Shown here: positions 9,481 to 22,717 of the stretch, one piece after another
Position numbering within the stretch: position 1 is the first letter of the stretch
Layout of the letters: each line of letters begins with the position of its first letter
Source: Stercorarius parasiticus
Taxonomy: Eukaryota; Chordata; Aves; Charadriiformes; Stercorariidae
Assembly (NCBI GenBank): GCA_013396915.1
Contig: VWZL01005037.1
Span: 1,037,140 to 1,101,139 of the forward strand
Direction: 5' to 3'
Length of the DNA stretch: 64,000 nucleotides
Made by a program: the position numbers and the translations under genes
Notes under the pieces: generated by a model
Databases searched by the model: none
What the model was told of the DNA's origin: nothing
The model's input: only the letters and a program-made list of their open reading frames with translations

Positions 9481-12400
9481 CTCTGAACACCAGTGCACAC
9501 TCCAGTATGGATGTACCCTAGTGTTAACTATAGAATGCCTGTGTTATCTCTGTAGAACCTCCTACCATTGACAACCTGGGGAATACATGACCCAAACCAG
9601 CTTTAATCAACCTTAGCTGATTTTTATTAATAATTAATAATTTTGGAGCATTTAATGCACCTTAAAAAACACAGAGTAAGGCATTAGACCATGAAGAGTT
9701 GCTACAAGAAAACCAAGGACTTAAAAAAAAAAACCACAAATGAAATGTTTATTCTTGTGATTACTCTTCTACATATGTTAGTTTTCTTTTATTGTTTTAA
9801 ACATATATTTCTATGCGTTGTATCAGGTTTTGCAAGCGAATACAGTCTTTCCCTATGCACACAAAAGAACAATGAAATTCCTTTTTTGCCTTCCCACACA
9901 TGTGCTTTATGTAATGGGAGCCATTTTAATTACAGCACATCTCTATTCCTGCTATTTCCCATTTCCAGAAACGTACACAAAAAAAGGCAATTTTAGTAAT
10001 TTCTAGAAGTATGCATATTCAAAATACGCTTTGATTACTCTTTACACCATTGAACCACATCCAAAACTGCTTCACTTATCTATTGCTTTCCATGGCAACC
10101 TGGTTTTTATCACTTTCCAACATTGTTCTCTAACTTCTGAAGAATCACTTCTTTCCTTCTTTCCCTTCCATCGTAGGTGATCACTCCCTGTCACTGTGAG
10201 TCTGGGAACCACACAGTGAGGTTATTGCTAATATCTAGTAACTCTTCCTCAGTAACAGCAATTAGCAAAAATTCATTGCTCCATGAAAAATCACGTACTC
10301 ACATTTTGGGATGTTACTAAAATGTTAAACTATTAATTTTTTCTCATAGATTTTTAAAAGTTGTGATTCTTTTTCCACTGGGAAAGATGTTGGGTTTTCT
10401 TTCCAAGATTTTCACTGAAATATATAGTTTTATTAGTTTGAAGTCAGCTGAATCTTAAACTATGTGGCCCTGCAGTAGTTGCTGTTTGTCTGTTAGAAGT
10501 GTTAAAGTCCGTTAGAATGGACTCTACCTGGACCTCAACTTGTAAGAAGCCCCAGCTGCCGAGTGGCCAACGGATTATGCTATTAAAAGGATGAATTCCC
10601 ATGAATCCATGTGGAGTTTATGAAGTACAGTTTCTGAAATGTTTTGGATCCATTCAGATAGGAAGTATTTTTATTTTGGATGAACTGTGATGAAACGTGA
10701 TATTTTATTCCAGTTTTCCTGATAGAAAAATTGAATATCATTGGCCTAGTTGAACTGTGTCAGTGTCACAGAACTGCCATTTGCTGTTAAAACTGTTAAG
10801 GTGAAAAATCATTGAGCAGCTTTCCCAACTATTACCATTACTTCTCATTACTCTTCGTACTACAGTAATATTATGAGGCACAAGCTGAGAGCAAGGCTCT
10901 ATTAAGTTAGACATTGTAGAAATATATAATAGGAGAGTTTAGAATATCTATGGAGAAGATAAGATTGAGGAGGGGGAGCAGAACAAATTGAAGGCTGGAG
11001 CAGGTCAAAGGCAAAACCAGAAATAGGAAACTTTTATTTTACTTCTGTTTTATTTTTAAACCTCAATTTGTTTTTCCCTGAAAATCAGCCTTTTTGTGTC
11101 TTTTTAAAGATGCATTTTGTTTATTGTCTTTCTGTGTGTCACTTTGCCTTTTTCTGTGTCTCTCCTTTCCTTCTTTTCCTTTCTCCCTCCCTTCTTCTCG
11201 ATGACATAGTCTGAAAATCAGTTTCCTAAAACATTCAGTTTTACCATCTTATTTAATCTATTCTGTTCAGGGTTTTTTTATCAACTCTTGGACTAGTATA
11301 TATAGCTCCTCTCTAAGGAAGTCTGTCTTTGTTATTGCACTCCTATATAAAGTTTTCACTTTTGCCTGTTGTTTTTATCTTTATTTTTTGTGTGCATACA
11401 GACCTTTTGGATTCCTTGATTAGAGATGTGCAAACTCTTGGGGAAAAAGAAAAAAAGAAATCCATGAAGCTTTTATAACCTGATGGTGGAGAAGACAAAT
11501 TACCATGCTTTTCTTTTAATGGGGAAAGCGAAGAAAGGAGCTACCAGCGGTCTCCTGAAGTTGTGCCTTCCCACCAGCTGGCGTTGGAGGTGAGCCTAGA
11601 GAGAGATGACAATTGCATTTTGTCTCTGCACTTTGAGTGGGATTTCTGGCAAATACTGCATTTACATAGAAACAACTGCTGCATGAAGATATACTTTCAA
11701 ATATGCAGGAAACATTTTTTGCTTGTGAATTTTCAAGTCACTCAAGTGACCACTGTATTTTAGATCACACCAGACTAGAAATTCTCCCGAAGTTGGCCTT
11801 GGCCTGCCTGTCACTGTTTGTGTCTCTCTGTGAGGCTTCAAACAGCAGCTGAAAAAATACTGAAAATGGGGCCACTACATGTTTTTAATCCCTCCTCTTC
11901 CTCCCACCAACAAAACCTTTTTTTTTGCCATGCAAATATTCATTCCTAGTTCTCTCCTAATAAGCTTATCTTGCTGATAGCTTGACTAAGCTCATGTTGT
12001 ATTCAAAACTCAAAATTTCCTAATTAAAGTCCAATTCCAGTATTCCTCCTTAGATATTCAGTGCTTCTGCACACTGTGAAGAAAGATATTTTTAGAAAAT
12101 ATGGGCCACTTAATTCCCGTTAAGTTTTCTATAACAGATGGTATAGTTATTTGATTTATGCATTCACCTTCACGTGGCCCTGCTGACTGCCAGGTTTTTT
12201 TAAACCTCCGAAATTCTTTTTTGTTATGCACTGAAACTTCACCCTTTCCACTGAATGAAATATTAGTTTTACTTAGAAAATCTAACTGCGTGCAATTTTC
12301 ATGTTACTGAAATTGTGCACGGTCTGGTGATTAATTGTATTGTCTTGATCACAGCCTCAGCCTGATGTTCAGGGCTCATTACAGCAGGAGGAATTCAGCA

Positions 12401-14075
12401 GAACACGAATCTTAACCAGGTGTGGCTTATTAAAGTGGCAGTGCCCAATTTAAAGACCATAAAGGATTTGTATCAAAATTGATGCTTTTAGCTACTTTCC
12501 CCTCCCAGGATCGTAGAGATGTAATACAAAAAGGACAATGTAGCTTGCTCATGAAAATCACTCACATCCATCATGTGAAAAAGCAGCTCAGATCTGTTCC
12601 TCCCTTGAGTGGGAAGAGTTGCAATATACTTTTAGTACAGCACATTCATACCAAACATCTTCAAAACTTTCCTTAGTTTGACACAGATTACAGTTCGTAA
12701 CGCACAGTTTGCATTATCTTCTGAATCATGTATTTCTCATCTCTCAGGAAAATGTTTTTCTTTCCTCTGAAGATGCCTTTACAGCATCAGTACAAATACT
12801 GAGAAGAGGTAAATCTTGTAGGAAGCTATTGACAGCATTTATCTTGAATTCAACCCAGACTTTGTATTTCCATTCTATATTTTACGCAGTCTAATCTGAT
12901 GTGGGGGAAAACAGAGGGGGGGGAGGAGGCAAAAGAAAACTTTTTACTACCAGGTGAGCCTGCCTTCATCCCAGTGTGAGTGCTGGTCTCTCACAGCTGA
13001 CGCAAATGTGCTGGTGGTAAGCTGTCAGGTGGCCAGCAAGGTTCATCACCTACCAGAGAAGCAAGACAGCTTGCTGTTTGTTCAAATTTTGGGAAGATTT
13101 TGTTTCAGAACAGAGATGATTTAAATGGGATTGTTGCCACACTCTTAAGCTTTGGATAAGCCATGTGAGTTGGGTGTGCTTTTGTTGCTACTGTTGAGAG
13201 GAACTTACAGCCTGACACTTCTCTGCTTGCCTGGGAAATGTAGGGCAGCCTTTACATCTTCTCACAGCTATAGAAAACACAGTCTAGGTGAAGGGGCTAA
13301 ATTTGAAATTGTAGTTTGCTGCCATTTCATTGTGCTCTGTTGGTGTCAGGTGGAAGTATCAAATGCAGCCACACATTCATCGGTTATAGTGTTTAAAGTA
13401 GCTGCTGCCCGCAGGTCAGTGCTGGTTTGTGCTTCCTTAAACCCGACAAGTATTTTCCTACCATTAAGAATGGGACTGGACATGCTGTGAATCTTTCGGA
13501 AAAAAGACTTCTGTGATATTGTTTATGACTACAAAGGATTTGATCTGGTGACTTGATACCCATTTTCTCATAGTATGTGCCTCCAAAATGTGTACAAGCA
13601 GAAAACAGTATGGGAACTGCAACACCTTAGTGTAAATATTGAGTGCTTAAAGATAGTGACTAATATAAGACTACTTTCTTTGTTATTAGGGGAAGCAAAG
13701 AAAGAAGCAAAATGTCTTTGAAATGCAATTGAAGCTTAATCCTCAGCAAATCCAGAACTTTACGCAAGGTGATACTTTCCCTTTTTTGTATTCTGCATGC
13801 TTTAGCACTAGCCCTAAGTGAGCTGCAGACAAGCAAAGAGGACTACCTTGTTCCTCATCCACAGGAAGAGTAATCCGATATGCTTTCAGTAGTTATTGAA
13901 GGGAGGAAGATGATAATGAGAAGCAATTAATGACAAGAAAGCCATTGGAAAGGTAGGTTGTTGTTTCAATGCCTTCTTGCCTTTACTTTCCTAAGGATTG
14001 TATTTAAATTCTCCTTAATAATTAAAAAGTATGGATGGGGTGGTATATATTTGTTGAAGAAAGTTTGTTCCTCAG
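9481..14075. other. AT-rich non-coding stretch
   Basis: No recognised gene. 12240-12440 is repeat-free, with palindromic TGCAC/GTGCA words and a GTGATTAATTG homeodomain-type core, so it may be a conserved element (inference). A G-rich run lies at 12903-12930 but has too few separate G tracts for a canonical quadruplex. The remainder is ordinary AT-rich sequence. Confidence 0.5.
11159..11199 (+). repeat. 41-nt pure polypyrimidine tract
   Basis: An uninterrupted C/T run of mixed CT and CCT words, with homopurine on the minus strand. Such tracts can form intramolecular triplexes or act as PTB-type sites if transcribed. No AG acceptor with an open exon follows directly. Confidence 0.85.
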
Positions 14076-14317
14076 GTTGTGTGTGTGACAAATGCTTTGA
14101 GCCATTAATTACATGTGGCTGACCAAGAAGTTTGGCAGAGAATACTCCTTATCTGAAAAGGAGTAAGCCAGTGAGTGGAGAATCAGCCATGCCAACAGCT
14201 GTTGTTACAAGAAGCTCAAATAAGGAAGAGGGAGAAGGACAACGCCTGCTGAGAACAGCGAGTCTGACGTGGGCTGGTGGGAAAGGGAATTCCCAGGCAG
14301 CGAAGGCTGAAACAAAG
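14076..14317 (+). other. Exon-like segment, unproven
   Basis: An acceptor-like TTGTTCCTCAG ends at 14075 and a strong donor AAAG/GTAAGG begins its intron at 14318. Between them a 70-codon frame starts with ATG at 14132 and reads on through the donor. The peptide is rich in Ser, Lys, Gly and Ala and has no domain I know. The interval is somewhat richer in G and C than its flanks. It could be a non-coding RNA exon or a chance pair of splice-like signals. Confidence 0.2.
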
Positions 14318-14344
14318 GTAAGGTTCATGTCCTGGCAGGCTTGA

Positions 14345-16157
14345 AATAAAGCGGAGTACACTTGAAAGCTTACCACAGCTTCAGTGGAAGCAGGACCTGA
14401 GGAATTAGTGAGCCAGTCCAAAACAGATCCCACAGGAAAAGCAGCATTTTTTTCAAAGCATAGGAGTATTATCTCGGTGGGCAAGAAGGGAAATGCAGGG
14501 GAAATGCTGGCAAGGTTGTACGGTGAGCTGCCCTAAGGTGCAGCAAGGCACTGCGTGCATGCATTACACTGCTGGGCTCCCATATGGAGTTGCTAACAGT
14601 ACAGTAAGGTTACCCGCCCCGCTCCCAGGCCTATCGTTCCTAATTTTTGTATGGGCTATTCCTTTTACTGCCTCTTAGTGACTGGGGAAATGTAGATTGT
14701 GACTGGTGTTGTGGTATATGTTTCTTTAAGAAGGTGCTCTATAGAGATATCTTAGAATTAGCATGTGTATCATGAGACATAGAGGTTGCCATGGTAAGTA
14801 CACATTTTTTAATTGAATAGCAGACTAATAGGCACATAAAACCTCCATAACTTGTTGGCACATAAATTACCTCTCCTGGGGCTGTAGGCAATTAAACATA
14901 CTTCTTTTCTGAAATTCTTTCCAAGTCTTTTTCTCTGTTTTTGTTTAGATCAGAGCCTCTCATATTTCTTTCCCTTTTTCCCTCAACAATGCTTCTTGGT
15001 TTTCTTTTGTCCCTTTCAGATGACTCTGTCTCTCCTGCCTTCTCTGGAATGTCATATACTTCACAGAGCAGGGTAATAAAGAGGATATCAAGCTATAAAA
15101 GCAGTCTGGTTGCTTTTTTTAATTATTATTATTTAAAAAGCATAATTTGGTAAATTTGGTATTCATAGAATTCTCTGAGTGCAAAATCGTGTGAGGCTTA
15201 TACAATATTACTCGCCTGTTTAGTCAAATAAATAGAAGTGGCCATTAAATCCCAAAAGGTATGTTCAAATCAAATATATGCATTAATATACTACAATCTA
15301 AGTAGGTGTTTTAATAATCACCTTTATGCAGCTCCCCTAAGGCCACATGTTCTCCCCAGAGCCTAAGTTTATGACATTTTGTAACTTTAGAAAACAGAGT
15401 AATGCTGCTGTGAATCTTGTTTGTTTCCTTTCCTTCATTTGAGCTATTCTGATTTGAACTGGCTCGCCCAGAGATCTTTTGATGTTATTCTGTTTTCTGA
15501 CAATACTTTCCTCATCGGGCATGTTTTATTTTGCTCTTCCAATGGTGTAATGAATACATCATTTGCCTATGCGCATTGTTTCAAAAGTGGGCATTGTCTC
15601 AAATCTCTTCAGCGATACAATAAATCACAAGCTGAGGCACTGCCTTCTCATTCCAGTTTTTAAAGATTTTTTCTTTTTTCCGGTTTAACAGTTGTTATAG
15701 AGAAGCAAATTGAGAGAAGGTTATTTGTACTTGCTCATACCTCAGCTATTTTTAGAACCCATATTGACAAATTTTCAACTAGACATTGTATTTCGTAAAG
15801 AGCACTGCCCTGAAATCACTGTGGCTTGAACAATAAGAAAATTCAGGACTCCAGGAGGCCAACACAACAGGATATCCATAAGTAACAACGCCTACTTATC
15901 AACAAGGGGTGAGCTTAACAGTCTTGTTTCTGGCTGTGACAAACAGTGAGCAGAATTCCTAGCGAGCCGAAGAGCAGTGAATAAATGCACAAGATACCTC
16001 CGAAGAAAGATTAGGCGCGGCTGACTTGGTCTTTTCCTTTGCACAAATCAAGAGCAATTTAAAGCAATAATGACTGATAGTTTTCCACAGACATCCTGAC
16101 TTTTATCCTATTGCAGTACAGAGTTCATCCACCTTTGTTTTTTTGCTTTGATTTCGG
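14345..16157. other. AT-rich non-coding stretch
   Basis: No gene recognised. Pyrimidine-rich acceptor-like tracts occur (for example ending at 15019) but without convincing exons. Confidence 0.55.
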
Positions 16158-16189
16158 TGTTCATTTTTTATGATGTTCATTTTTTATGA
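16158..16189 (+). repeat. 16-bp perfect tandem duplication
   Basis: The unit TGTTCATTTTTTATGA occurs at 16158-16173 and again at 16174-16189, with no mismatch. It looks like a recent replication-slippage duplication. Confidence 0.95.
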
Positions 16190-16225
16190 TGAAAGTGGTC
16201 TTGTCTTGAAGGAACAGATGAGTAG

Positions 16226-16264
16226 TCTTTTTCTTTCTTTTTTTTTTTTTTTTTTTCTTTCCCC
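16226..16264 (+). repeat. 39-nt polypyrimidine tract with 19-T run
   Basis: An uninterrupted C/T run holding 19 consecutive T at 16238-16256 and ending in CCCC. It could be the reverse-complement A tail of a minus-strand retroposon, but the sequence to its right matches no family I recognise. A simple repeat is the safer call. Confidence 0.85.
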
Positions 16265-19200
16265 TGAGTAGTTCAAAGACACCTTTAACGGCTCGGAACA
16301 AAAGGAAATTATTGTACAGATCAAGGGATTACAAAGCAATGTTTTTACAGATTTAAAGTAAAATATAAACAGCTGTTGAGAGATGAACGGCACAGAGACA
16401 GTTGTTGCCAATTCATTAATAATACCAACACAAATCCACTCTGTTTATTATGTTTTTAACCCATGTTTGTCAATAGGGAAAACAGTCATAATGTGAACTT
16501 GTAAAAATAATGAATGTATACCAGATAGGTTCAGTGTAGAGATTTGAGAATAGCAGCATGACTAGTGTTTGCCATCTGTGTCTGTGTAATCAATATTTTC
16601 TAACAGCGTAATGAGAAATAGCTCATTTATATCCTTGCCCCTTTGGCCCAAACAATTAGTCACTGTTTGTAGCCTTGTAGGTTTGCCTGCATTAGGAGGG
16701 GAATGGAGAATATAGGCAGTTGCATGTATTAGTGCAACCTGTCTCTAGTTGGAGGGAATTTACACCAAGTCTGTTTCCTTGAATGCGACAGAAACAAACA
16801 CGTTGCCAGCCCTTCCTGGAAATGGAAAGCTTTGAGGCAGAGCTCAGTTTCTCTGCTCTCTCTGGACTATTCACTAAACTACTTCTCTCTTTGCTACTTT
16901 CCCTTCCAGTCGTATTCAGCCTGCTAAAGTGTTCCTCCCCACCACCGTTTCAGTATGGAGCTCCTTGACCACGTTGCAGCCCATTGCTTTGGGTGTCAAC
17001 CTCACATGTTCCCTTTTGATTGCAGGAAGGCAGTGAAGTGTTCTTCCTGGCAGTCTGAAGGGGGGATGGCTAATAATTACACGGGGGTAGCCAAATTTGT
17101 GCCATTCAACAGGAAGTTTGATAGGCTATCAAATGTAGGCTATCCAGCACACTAGAAATACTCCTTTCTAATGGAGCAATAACAGAGCATGGCCGTGGTG
17201 ATCAAGCTTGAGTTCTTTGAGTCATATGACAAATGCAAAAACAAGGGACCTGAGACAAGCAGCGATAACGCTTCCTCATCTCTTGCTAAGGGCATTGGCA
17301 TTGCATAGACTTGTAGCTAAACAGAAGTTTCTGTGGGACTTTGAATATAAGACATCATATTTTGTAATGGAGTGGTAAAGTACATCAGGCCCTGATCTCA
17401 CAGCTGTGTAACAGCTCTCTCATATAGAAAACATTTAATTTCAGTGTATTTTTATAGCAATTTTCAGGCTATAAACTGCAGGAATTAGGTTCTCAAATAG
17501 ATGAGAATGTTTTGTTTTTTTTTTTTCCCATGAAGATCTCGCTATCTCTCTGTACCTGTAAGGTGTATAACAAATTGATAAGCTACAATCTGAGAATGGT
17601 AAATAACAGTGGATAATAGTCCACTCTGCAAAGAGCTTTTTCTCTTTGGAAAAAGCTGTCTATAATTGAATAGATTTCTATGAAGCTTTCTATAGAATTT
17701 CTAAACTGTCCATCACTGTGTGCTAGAGAATTGCAGCTTTTGGTTTTGGACAATCAATTCTGGAACTTTTTCGGTTTTTATTGGCTGAAGTTGAAATCAT
17801 GCAGCTCTTTTGGTTTTAGTAAGCAAAGGATTAGGCTGATGTTAATTCTGTCTGCTGCTCTTTTCCTAAAATGCCATTAAATCAGTTTATACATTCCATA
17901 AATGATCTCCCAAGTGTCAGTGGTCTTGTTTCTTGAAAGGACACTTATCAGATATAATGGTATTTAAGGGATCCAACAATATGAGAAAGATAAGCAAATA
18001 CATTGGGGTTTTTGGTTTGTTTTGAACATCTTCTCAATATTAAGACCATCTTCCTGGGGGAGCCTTACTGATTCTTGAACACTTGTCACTGGCTACCAGA
18101 TCCCTTCATTGCTGGCAGCAACCAGCACAAAGGTAGTACAGGCTATTCTATTTCATGCAGGTTTACATGGTGGAGATGAGAGTTATTTCCTTGCACACCT
18201 CTGAGGGCATTACACTTAACTCTTGAAAGGCTTTAGTTAAATGACACTTTGGTAGTGTATCCTCTCCATCCATTGCTCTTCTGTCAGGACTCCTTGAGAT
18301 ACCAGTGCATTATCATAGAGGGATGCTGCACCAGCCAGTTGGCTTTGGTTGAGCTGTAAAGCCATGTTCCTTAGCTAACACAGTGCAGGTAAAACTTGGG
18401 CATTACTATTGTGACTGCTTTTGCTCTGGCCAAAATAAGCCTATTTACACTTTTTTCTCTGCCTTTCAAATTATTACATTTTTCATGCTGAAAGTGTAGC
18501 TTTACATCATAAAGTCTTTTTTAATATGCAAGGCCTCATCCTCGTGTCTTTACTTATGCTGAATAGGACTTAAATCAAGTAAGTTCACTTACTAACTTTC
18601 TATCCATAATGAGAATCTGGCTCCTATCATCTCAGGAGGGATGTATTCAATGAAAATTGGATATATTCAGGTTCAGCTAATTTGTTCAGAACCAGTGATA
18701 AGGTGGTATGTATGCATATGATGTACACATGCGAGCATAAGGCATGAACTGCAGATTACCATCAAGGAAACTCTGATGTCAGTGTTGAACTTCCCGACGG
18801 GGCGTAAGAAGGAACATTAACTGTTTAAATGTGAACAAAATCTTGCTGCACAAAGGAATTAAGATACTTGGATCCAGACTCTCAAGACACCAAAGGACAA
18901 TGTTCGTCTTGGCTTAGAATGAGATAATGCAGATGAGAAGTGTAGAAAGAGGCAGTTAATACTTACCAAGATGGATAATGTATTTATTTTATTTATTAAC
19001 AAAATATTCCAGATCTTACACTGCTGCTAGTCATACTCTTAACAGTTCCTTTTCTGTGAGTAATTCTTTTGTCCCCAGTGCAAGAGGACAGTAAATAGAT
19101 CTTGAGCACTTCATCAAAATTCCCTTTCTATCACCACTCAGCACTTCACTTGACTTAAATAAGCCAAATTAATGTGCCACAGGAGACTTAAAAAGCAGTT

Positions 19201-22200
19201 TTCTCCCCCTGCCCCCAGGTGTTTCTTCTGCTATAAAATAATTTGGCCGTGTTTTATCGGCAACATTAATAGTAAATGCTTACTCGATAATCCTTCCTGG
19301 GAGCATACATTTAGTATATCTACTAGCATGCAATTATGCCTCTGATGGAAAGGTAAGTTTTCCCTGATAAGATACCCAAGAAAGCCAAAATGTTGCTCTT
19401 ATGGTGGCCTAAAATCCTCTATATCTATTAAGGTGGGATAAATTTACAGTAAACTTGTGCTCAGACGCATGTGCTTAGTATAACCTCTTTCATTTACAGT
19501 AACAATAGATAAAAGTGCCTTGGTTTTGCAATATTTACTTAAAACCTAGTAAATGGAGCTGATTTATGGAAAACACAGAACATCCATCTGCAGAAACTGA
19601 GATCCTCTCAAAACACTTTATTTGAGATACCAGAACAGTGTCTTAAGGCTTTTCCTCTTTTGGAAGCCTAAGCTACTTCTAGAGTATAATTGCTACCTGA
19701 ACCAGAGTTGTGTGACCGTTTCTTCTCCTGTGCCAGAAGTGGGCATTTTTAACCTAATTTTTCCCAGCAAGTACAAGAAGAACGGGTCCAAATAGCATGG
19801 ACGCACCTAGTTTTCCATTGTAATGTAAGGACAGTAGTTTGCAAAGACTCGGGTTCATTTCATTTGGCTTGTATCTATATGCTTTTCTGCTTCATACAGT
19901 GAACTTTTACTCTCGTTTCAGATACTGAAGCATAAACATCAAAACAAAACCAAAAAAATAATTAATGTTATGTGCTCTCAGCTTTCTGGGTGTTTTCCCA
20001 GATGCAGTATTTAAATGTTATTTTGGGTACTGGATTTCTTTAGGCAGTTTTTGGAAGTTTATCTTTTTAGAATAATTAATTGTGAAATGTCTCTGTTGCA
20101 TAACTACACCAAAGGACATGTTTGTGCCATCTCCTGCACTTGCCACTGATTTGTTCTGAAATGTGTGAATGAAAGTTCCCTTTCAGGAGTGCAGGAACTC
20201 TTAACACTGGATTTAAGATGGTGTTAGTGCGAACAATTTTGGGGGGAGTTTTCCTTAGTGGCTGTAGCCCACTGTGTGATTTCTATGTAGTCTGGTCTCT
20301 TCTGACCCCAGACGTGTTGCTGTGCCAAAATTTCTTCAGCAGAAGCCAAAGAAATTGATCTTTAGTGTAGTGGGCAGTTAGTGTTTCTCAGTCATGGAAG
20401 AGTGATGGTGATGATACAAGAGATGCTTTGGGTAGTATAAAGCTTGATGTGTGGATGATTCTCAGGCAGCAGAACAATCCTGTTGAGCCTTGTGCATTGA
20501 GGTCCAGCACTTGGGCAGCTACTTACCATTTGCCCAAGCAACTACAAACCTATCTGTTTCTTTCTCATATCTTCTATTTCCAGGCACTTTAAGCCCCTTT
20601 AAACTCATTTCACCCCTACTATTTGTGAAATTATCTAGGGAAGGAACAGAGAGTTCTGGGGGTGGGTTTTACTTTTCTGGCCCTCAAGATGCTTTGGGCT
20701 TTTTAAGAAGCCTGAAAATACCATGTTCAACACAATCACAAACAGTGCCTTTATGTAATGTGACTCCTAGTCTGTCAGTTTGTTATAAAGTGACAAATAT
20801 GACAAATACTTGCTCTAAATATTTTAATATAATTAATTTAAGCAGTTTCATAACAAATTACATTTATTGATAGCAAGTGAAAATTTATAGTATTTGATGC
20901 AAAATGACAAGTCTTGTCATATAGTCACTGATTAATATTTGTAACAAGGTTTATGTTGCTTGAAATATTCACTGCTCAAATAGAAGACAGTATCTTCTGG
21001 CGCTGGTAGTTTGTCTATTTTAAAGCAACTTCTATTCCTAGCTGATAAACATATAGCTTTTTGATGTATTTCAAGGCACAGAGCAGAGTCCTGCTCTCTA
21101 ATGAGCTCTTTGCCATCCTTTTTAAGAGCTTAGTGCACTGAGCTATGGCAGTGCAGTATTGTGGCTGCATGTCTTTATGGGGGCTTAGCTCTTGTGTTGT
21201 CTTTGTCCTTTCTCTGCATATATGAATAGCATCTAATACAATAAAAGTACTAACACAATCCTCAGGGGGATGTAAAATTCAATATAACTGCCAAATCCAG
21301 AGGCAAGATTACCCAGAGGAAGGTGTGGGTGGCAGCCACGCATGTGGCGATCCCAGGTGTCCACTCCAAAAAAAGAAAGGAACCCACCATCTGCTCTTCC
21401 CTGAAGGAGCACTTTATATCTCTGATATGTTGTGAGAGTATGTAATTAAGTCCCAGTACCTCTGAGGGTTACTTTCTTGAGGCTTCTTAACCAAGCTGAC
21501 TGTTTTGACTTTGTATTATCCAATTGATTTTAAGACCCACTATGCAACATCAAGCACATGATACGTTCAGTGCCACACTGAGAAGTACAAGGCTGGGTAT
21601 ATATTGTGGCATGTAAGACAACTTAAATTGCACAAATTAGTCAACAGCTGCTTTAAAGACTCTTGATTGTACACCTGGGTCTGTGTATTTCCAGTTCTCC
21701 AAAACTTCCAGGATTAAGACAGATCCTCATTCTGCAATGACACCTTTAATGGGATAGTTGTAGGCAACGTCTCTGGCTACAGTTTTTGTGCATCTGGTGC
21801 ATCACTCACTCAGGCTCCAATCCCTCTTAAGCACAAGATAATCCTTTTCCTTGAGGCAGGTTTCTCATTTCAGGTGCTTTCAGCATAACAACCCAGAATT
21901 TCTCCCTTGCCATCTTTTGAATCAATAACTTTAAAATAATATTGCTGTTCCCATCTGAATGCAGGTCTGAAACTGCAATCCAATGTAAGATGAATATCCA
22001 GGAGAAAAAAGGGGAAAAAAGGGACATAACTGTCATCAGATTAGTTCACTGGAATTGTAAACTGGACTTCTCTTGTTATGATTTAAAAATGCATCCAAAT
22101 AGACAGTAGGACCATTACCATACAAAATATACTAAAAATGGCAAAGAGGAGGGGGAAAACATCTTGTCTGGAGACTTACAGAAGCCTACTTCTTAATCTG

Positions 22201-22261
22201 CTACTCAGCCTTCCCTTTTTTGGGTGATGTCTTCATTTTGGGGCACTTCGTGCAGATTCAT
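16265..22261. other. Long AT-rich non-coding stretch
   Basis: No gene, RNA gene or clear repeat family is seen in 6 kb. 19230-19560 is repeat-free, with words such as GTTTTATCGGCAACATTAATAG, and may be a conserved non-coding element (inference). A plus-strand 126-codon frame at 20490-20870 has no recognisable domain. It looks like chance. Confidence 0.5.
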
Positions 22262-22717
22262 TTAAAAGGAAGAAAAAACAAAAATCCAGAAAGATATTCT
22301 GACCTCACAGCTGGCTCTTACCATCATGGGCTCGAGATGCTGTGCTCTTAAAAATGGTAAACAGCTGTCATCAGACTTAAAAGCCGTTTCAGAGGTGACA
22401 TTCTCTTGGCAAAGGTCATCTGCTGTTGTGCAAAACAGGTTAATACATCGTCTTTTGTGAGACTGGAGTGCAGAGTGCATCAGCAAAGCTCTCTGAAACA
22501 CATCAAGGTATATTATCTTTTCAGTAAAGCAAGGAGGATAACAGGTTTCCAGGTTCTGGCATGGCTGATGAGAGTCAATGTCCATCAGCAGTAATGCTCT
22601 GCGTAAACGTTCACCCCACACAACGCAGTAAGTTTTCTGTAGGGAATATTCCTCAAAATAGCACCATAATTCACAATAATTTTTGTCTGAATTCATACTC
22701 TCCTCAGGACAAAACAT
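22262..22717 (-). other. 151-codon open frame of unknown status
   Basis: An ATG-to-stop frame on the minus strand, in DNA of ordinary AT-rich composition. The predicted product is Cys- and Ser-rich with no membrane segment, signal peptide or known domain. No Kozak context, promoter or splice structure supports it. Frames of this length arise occasionally by chance in 64 kb searched in six frames. Confidence 0.12.

Noticed and set aside
10130..10180. Pyrimidine-rich tract with TCGTAG acceptor.
   Set aside because: No open exon or donor follows at a sensible distance.
12903..12930. G-rich run as a quadruplex.
   Set aside because: It has too few separated tracts of three or more G.
15020..15072. 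53-bp micro-exon between a good TTTCAG acceptor and a GTAATA donor.
   Set aside because: The donor is weak, the length is not a multiple of three, and the peptide matches nothing I know.
20490..20870. 126-codon plus-strand frame as a gene.
   Set aside because: No domain, start context or transcript signal. Its length is plausible by chance in six frames.
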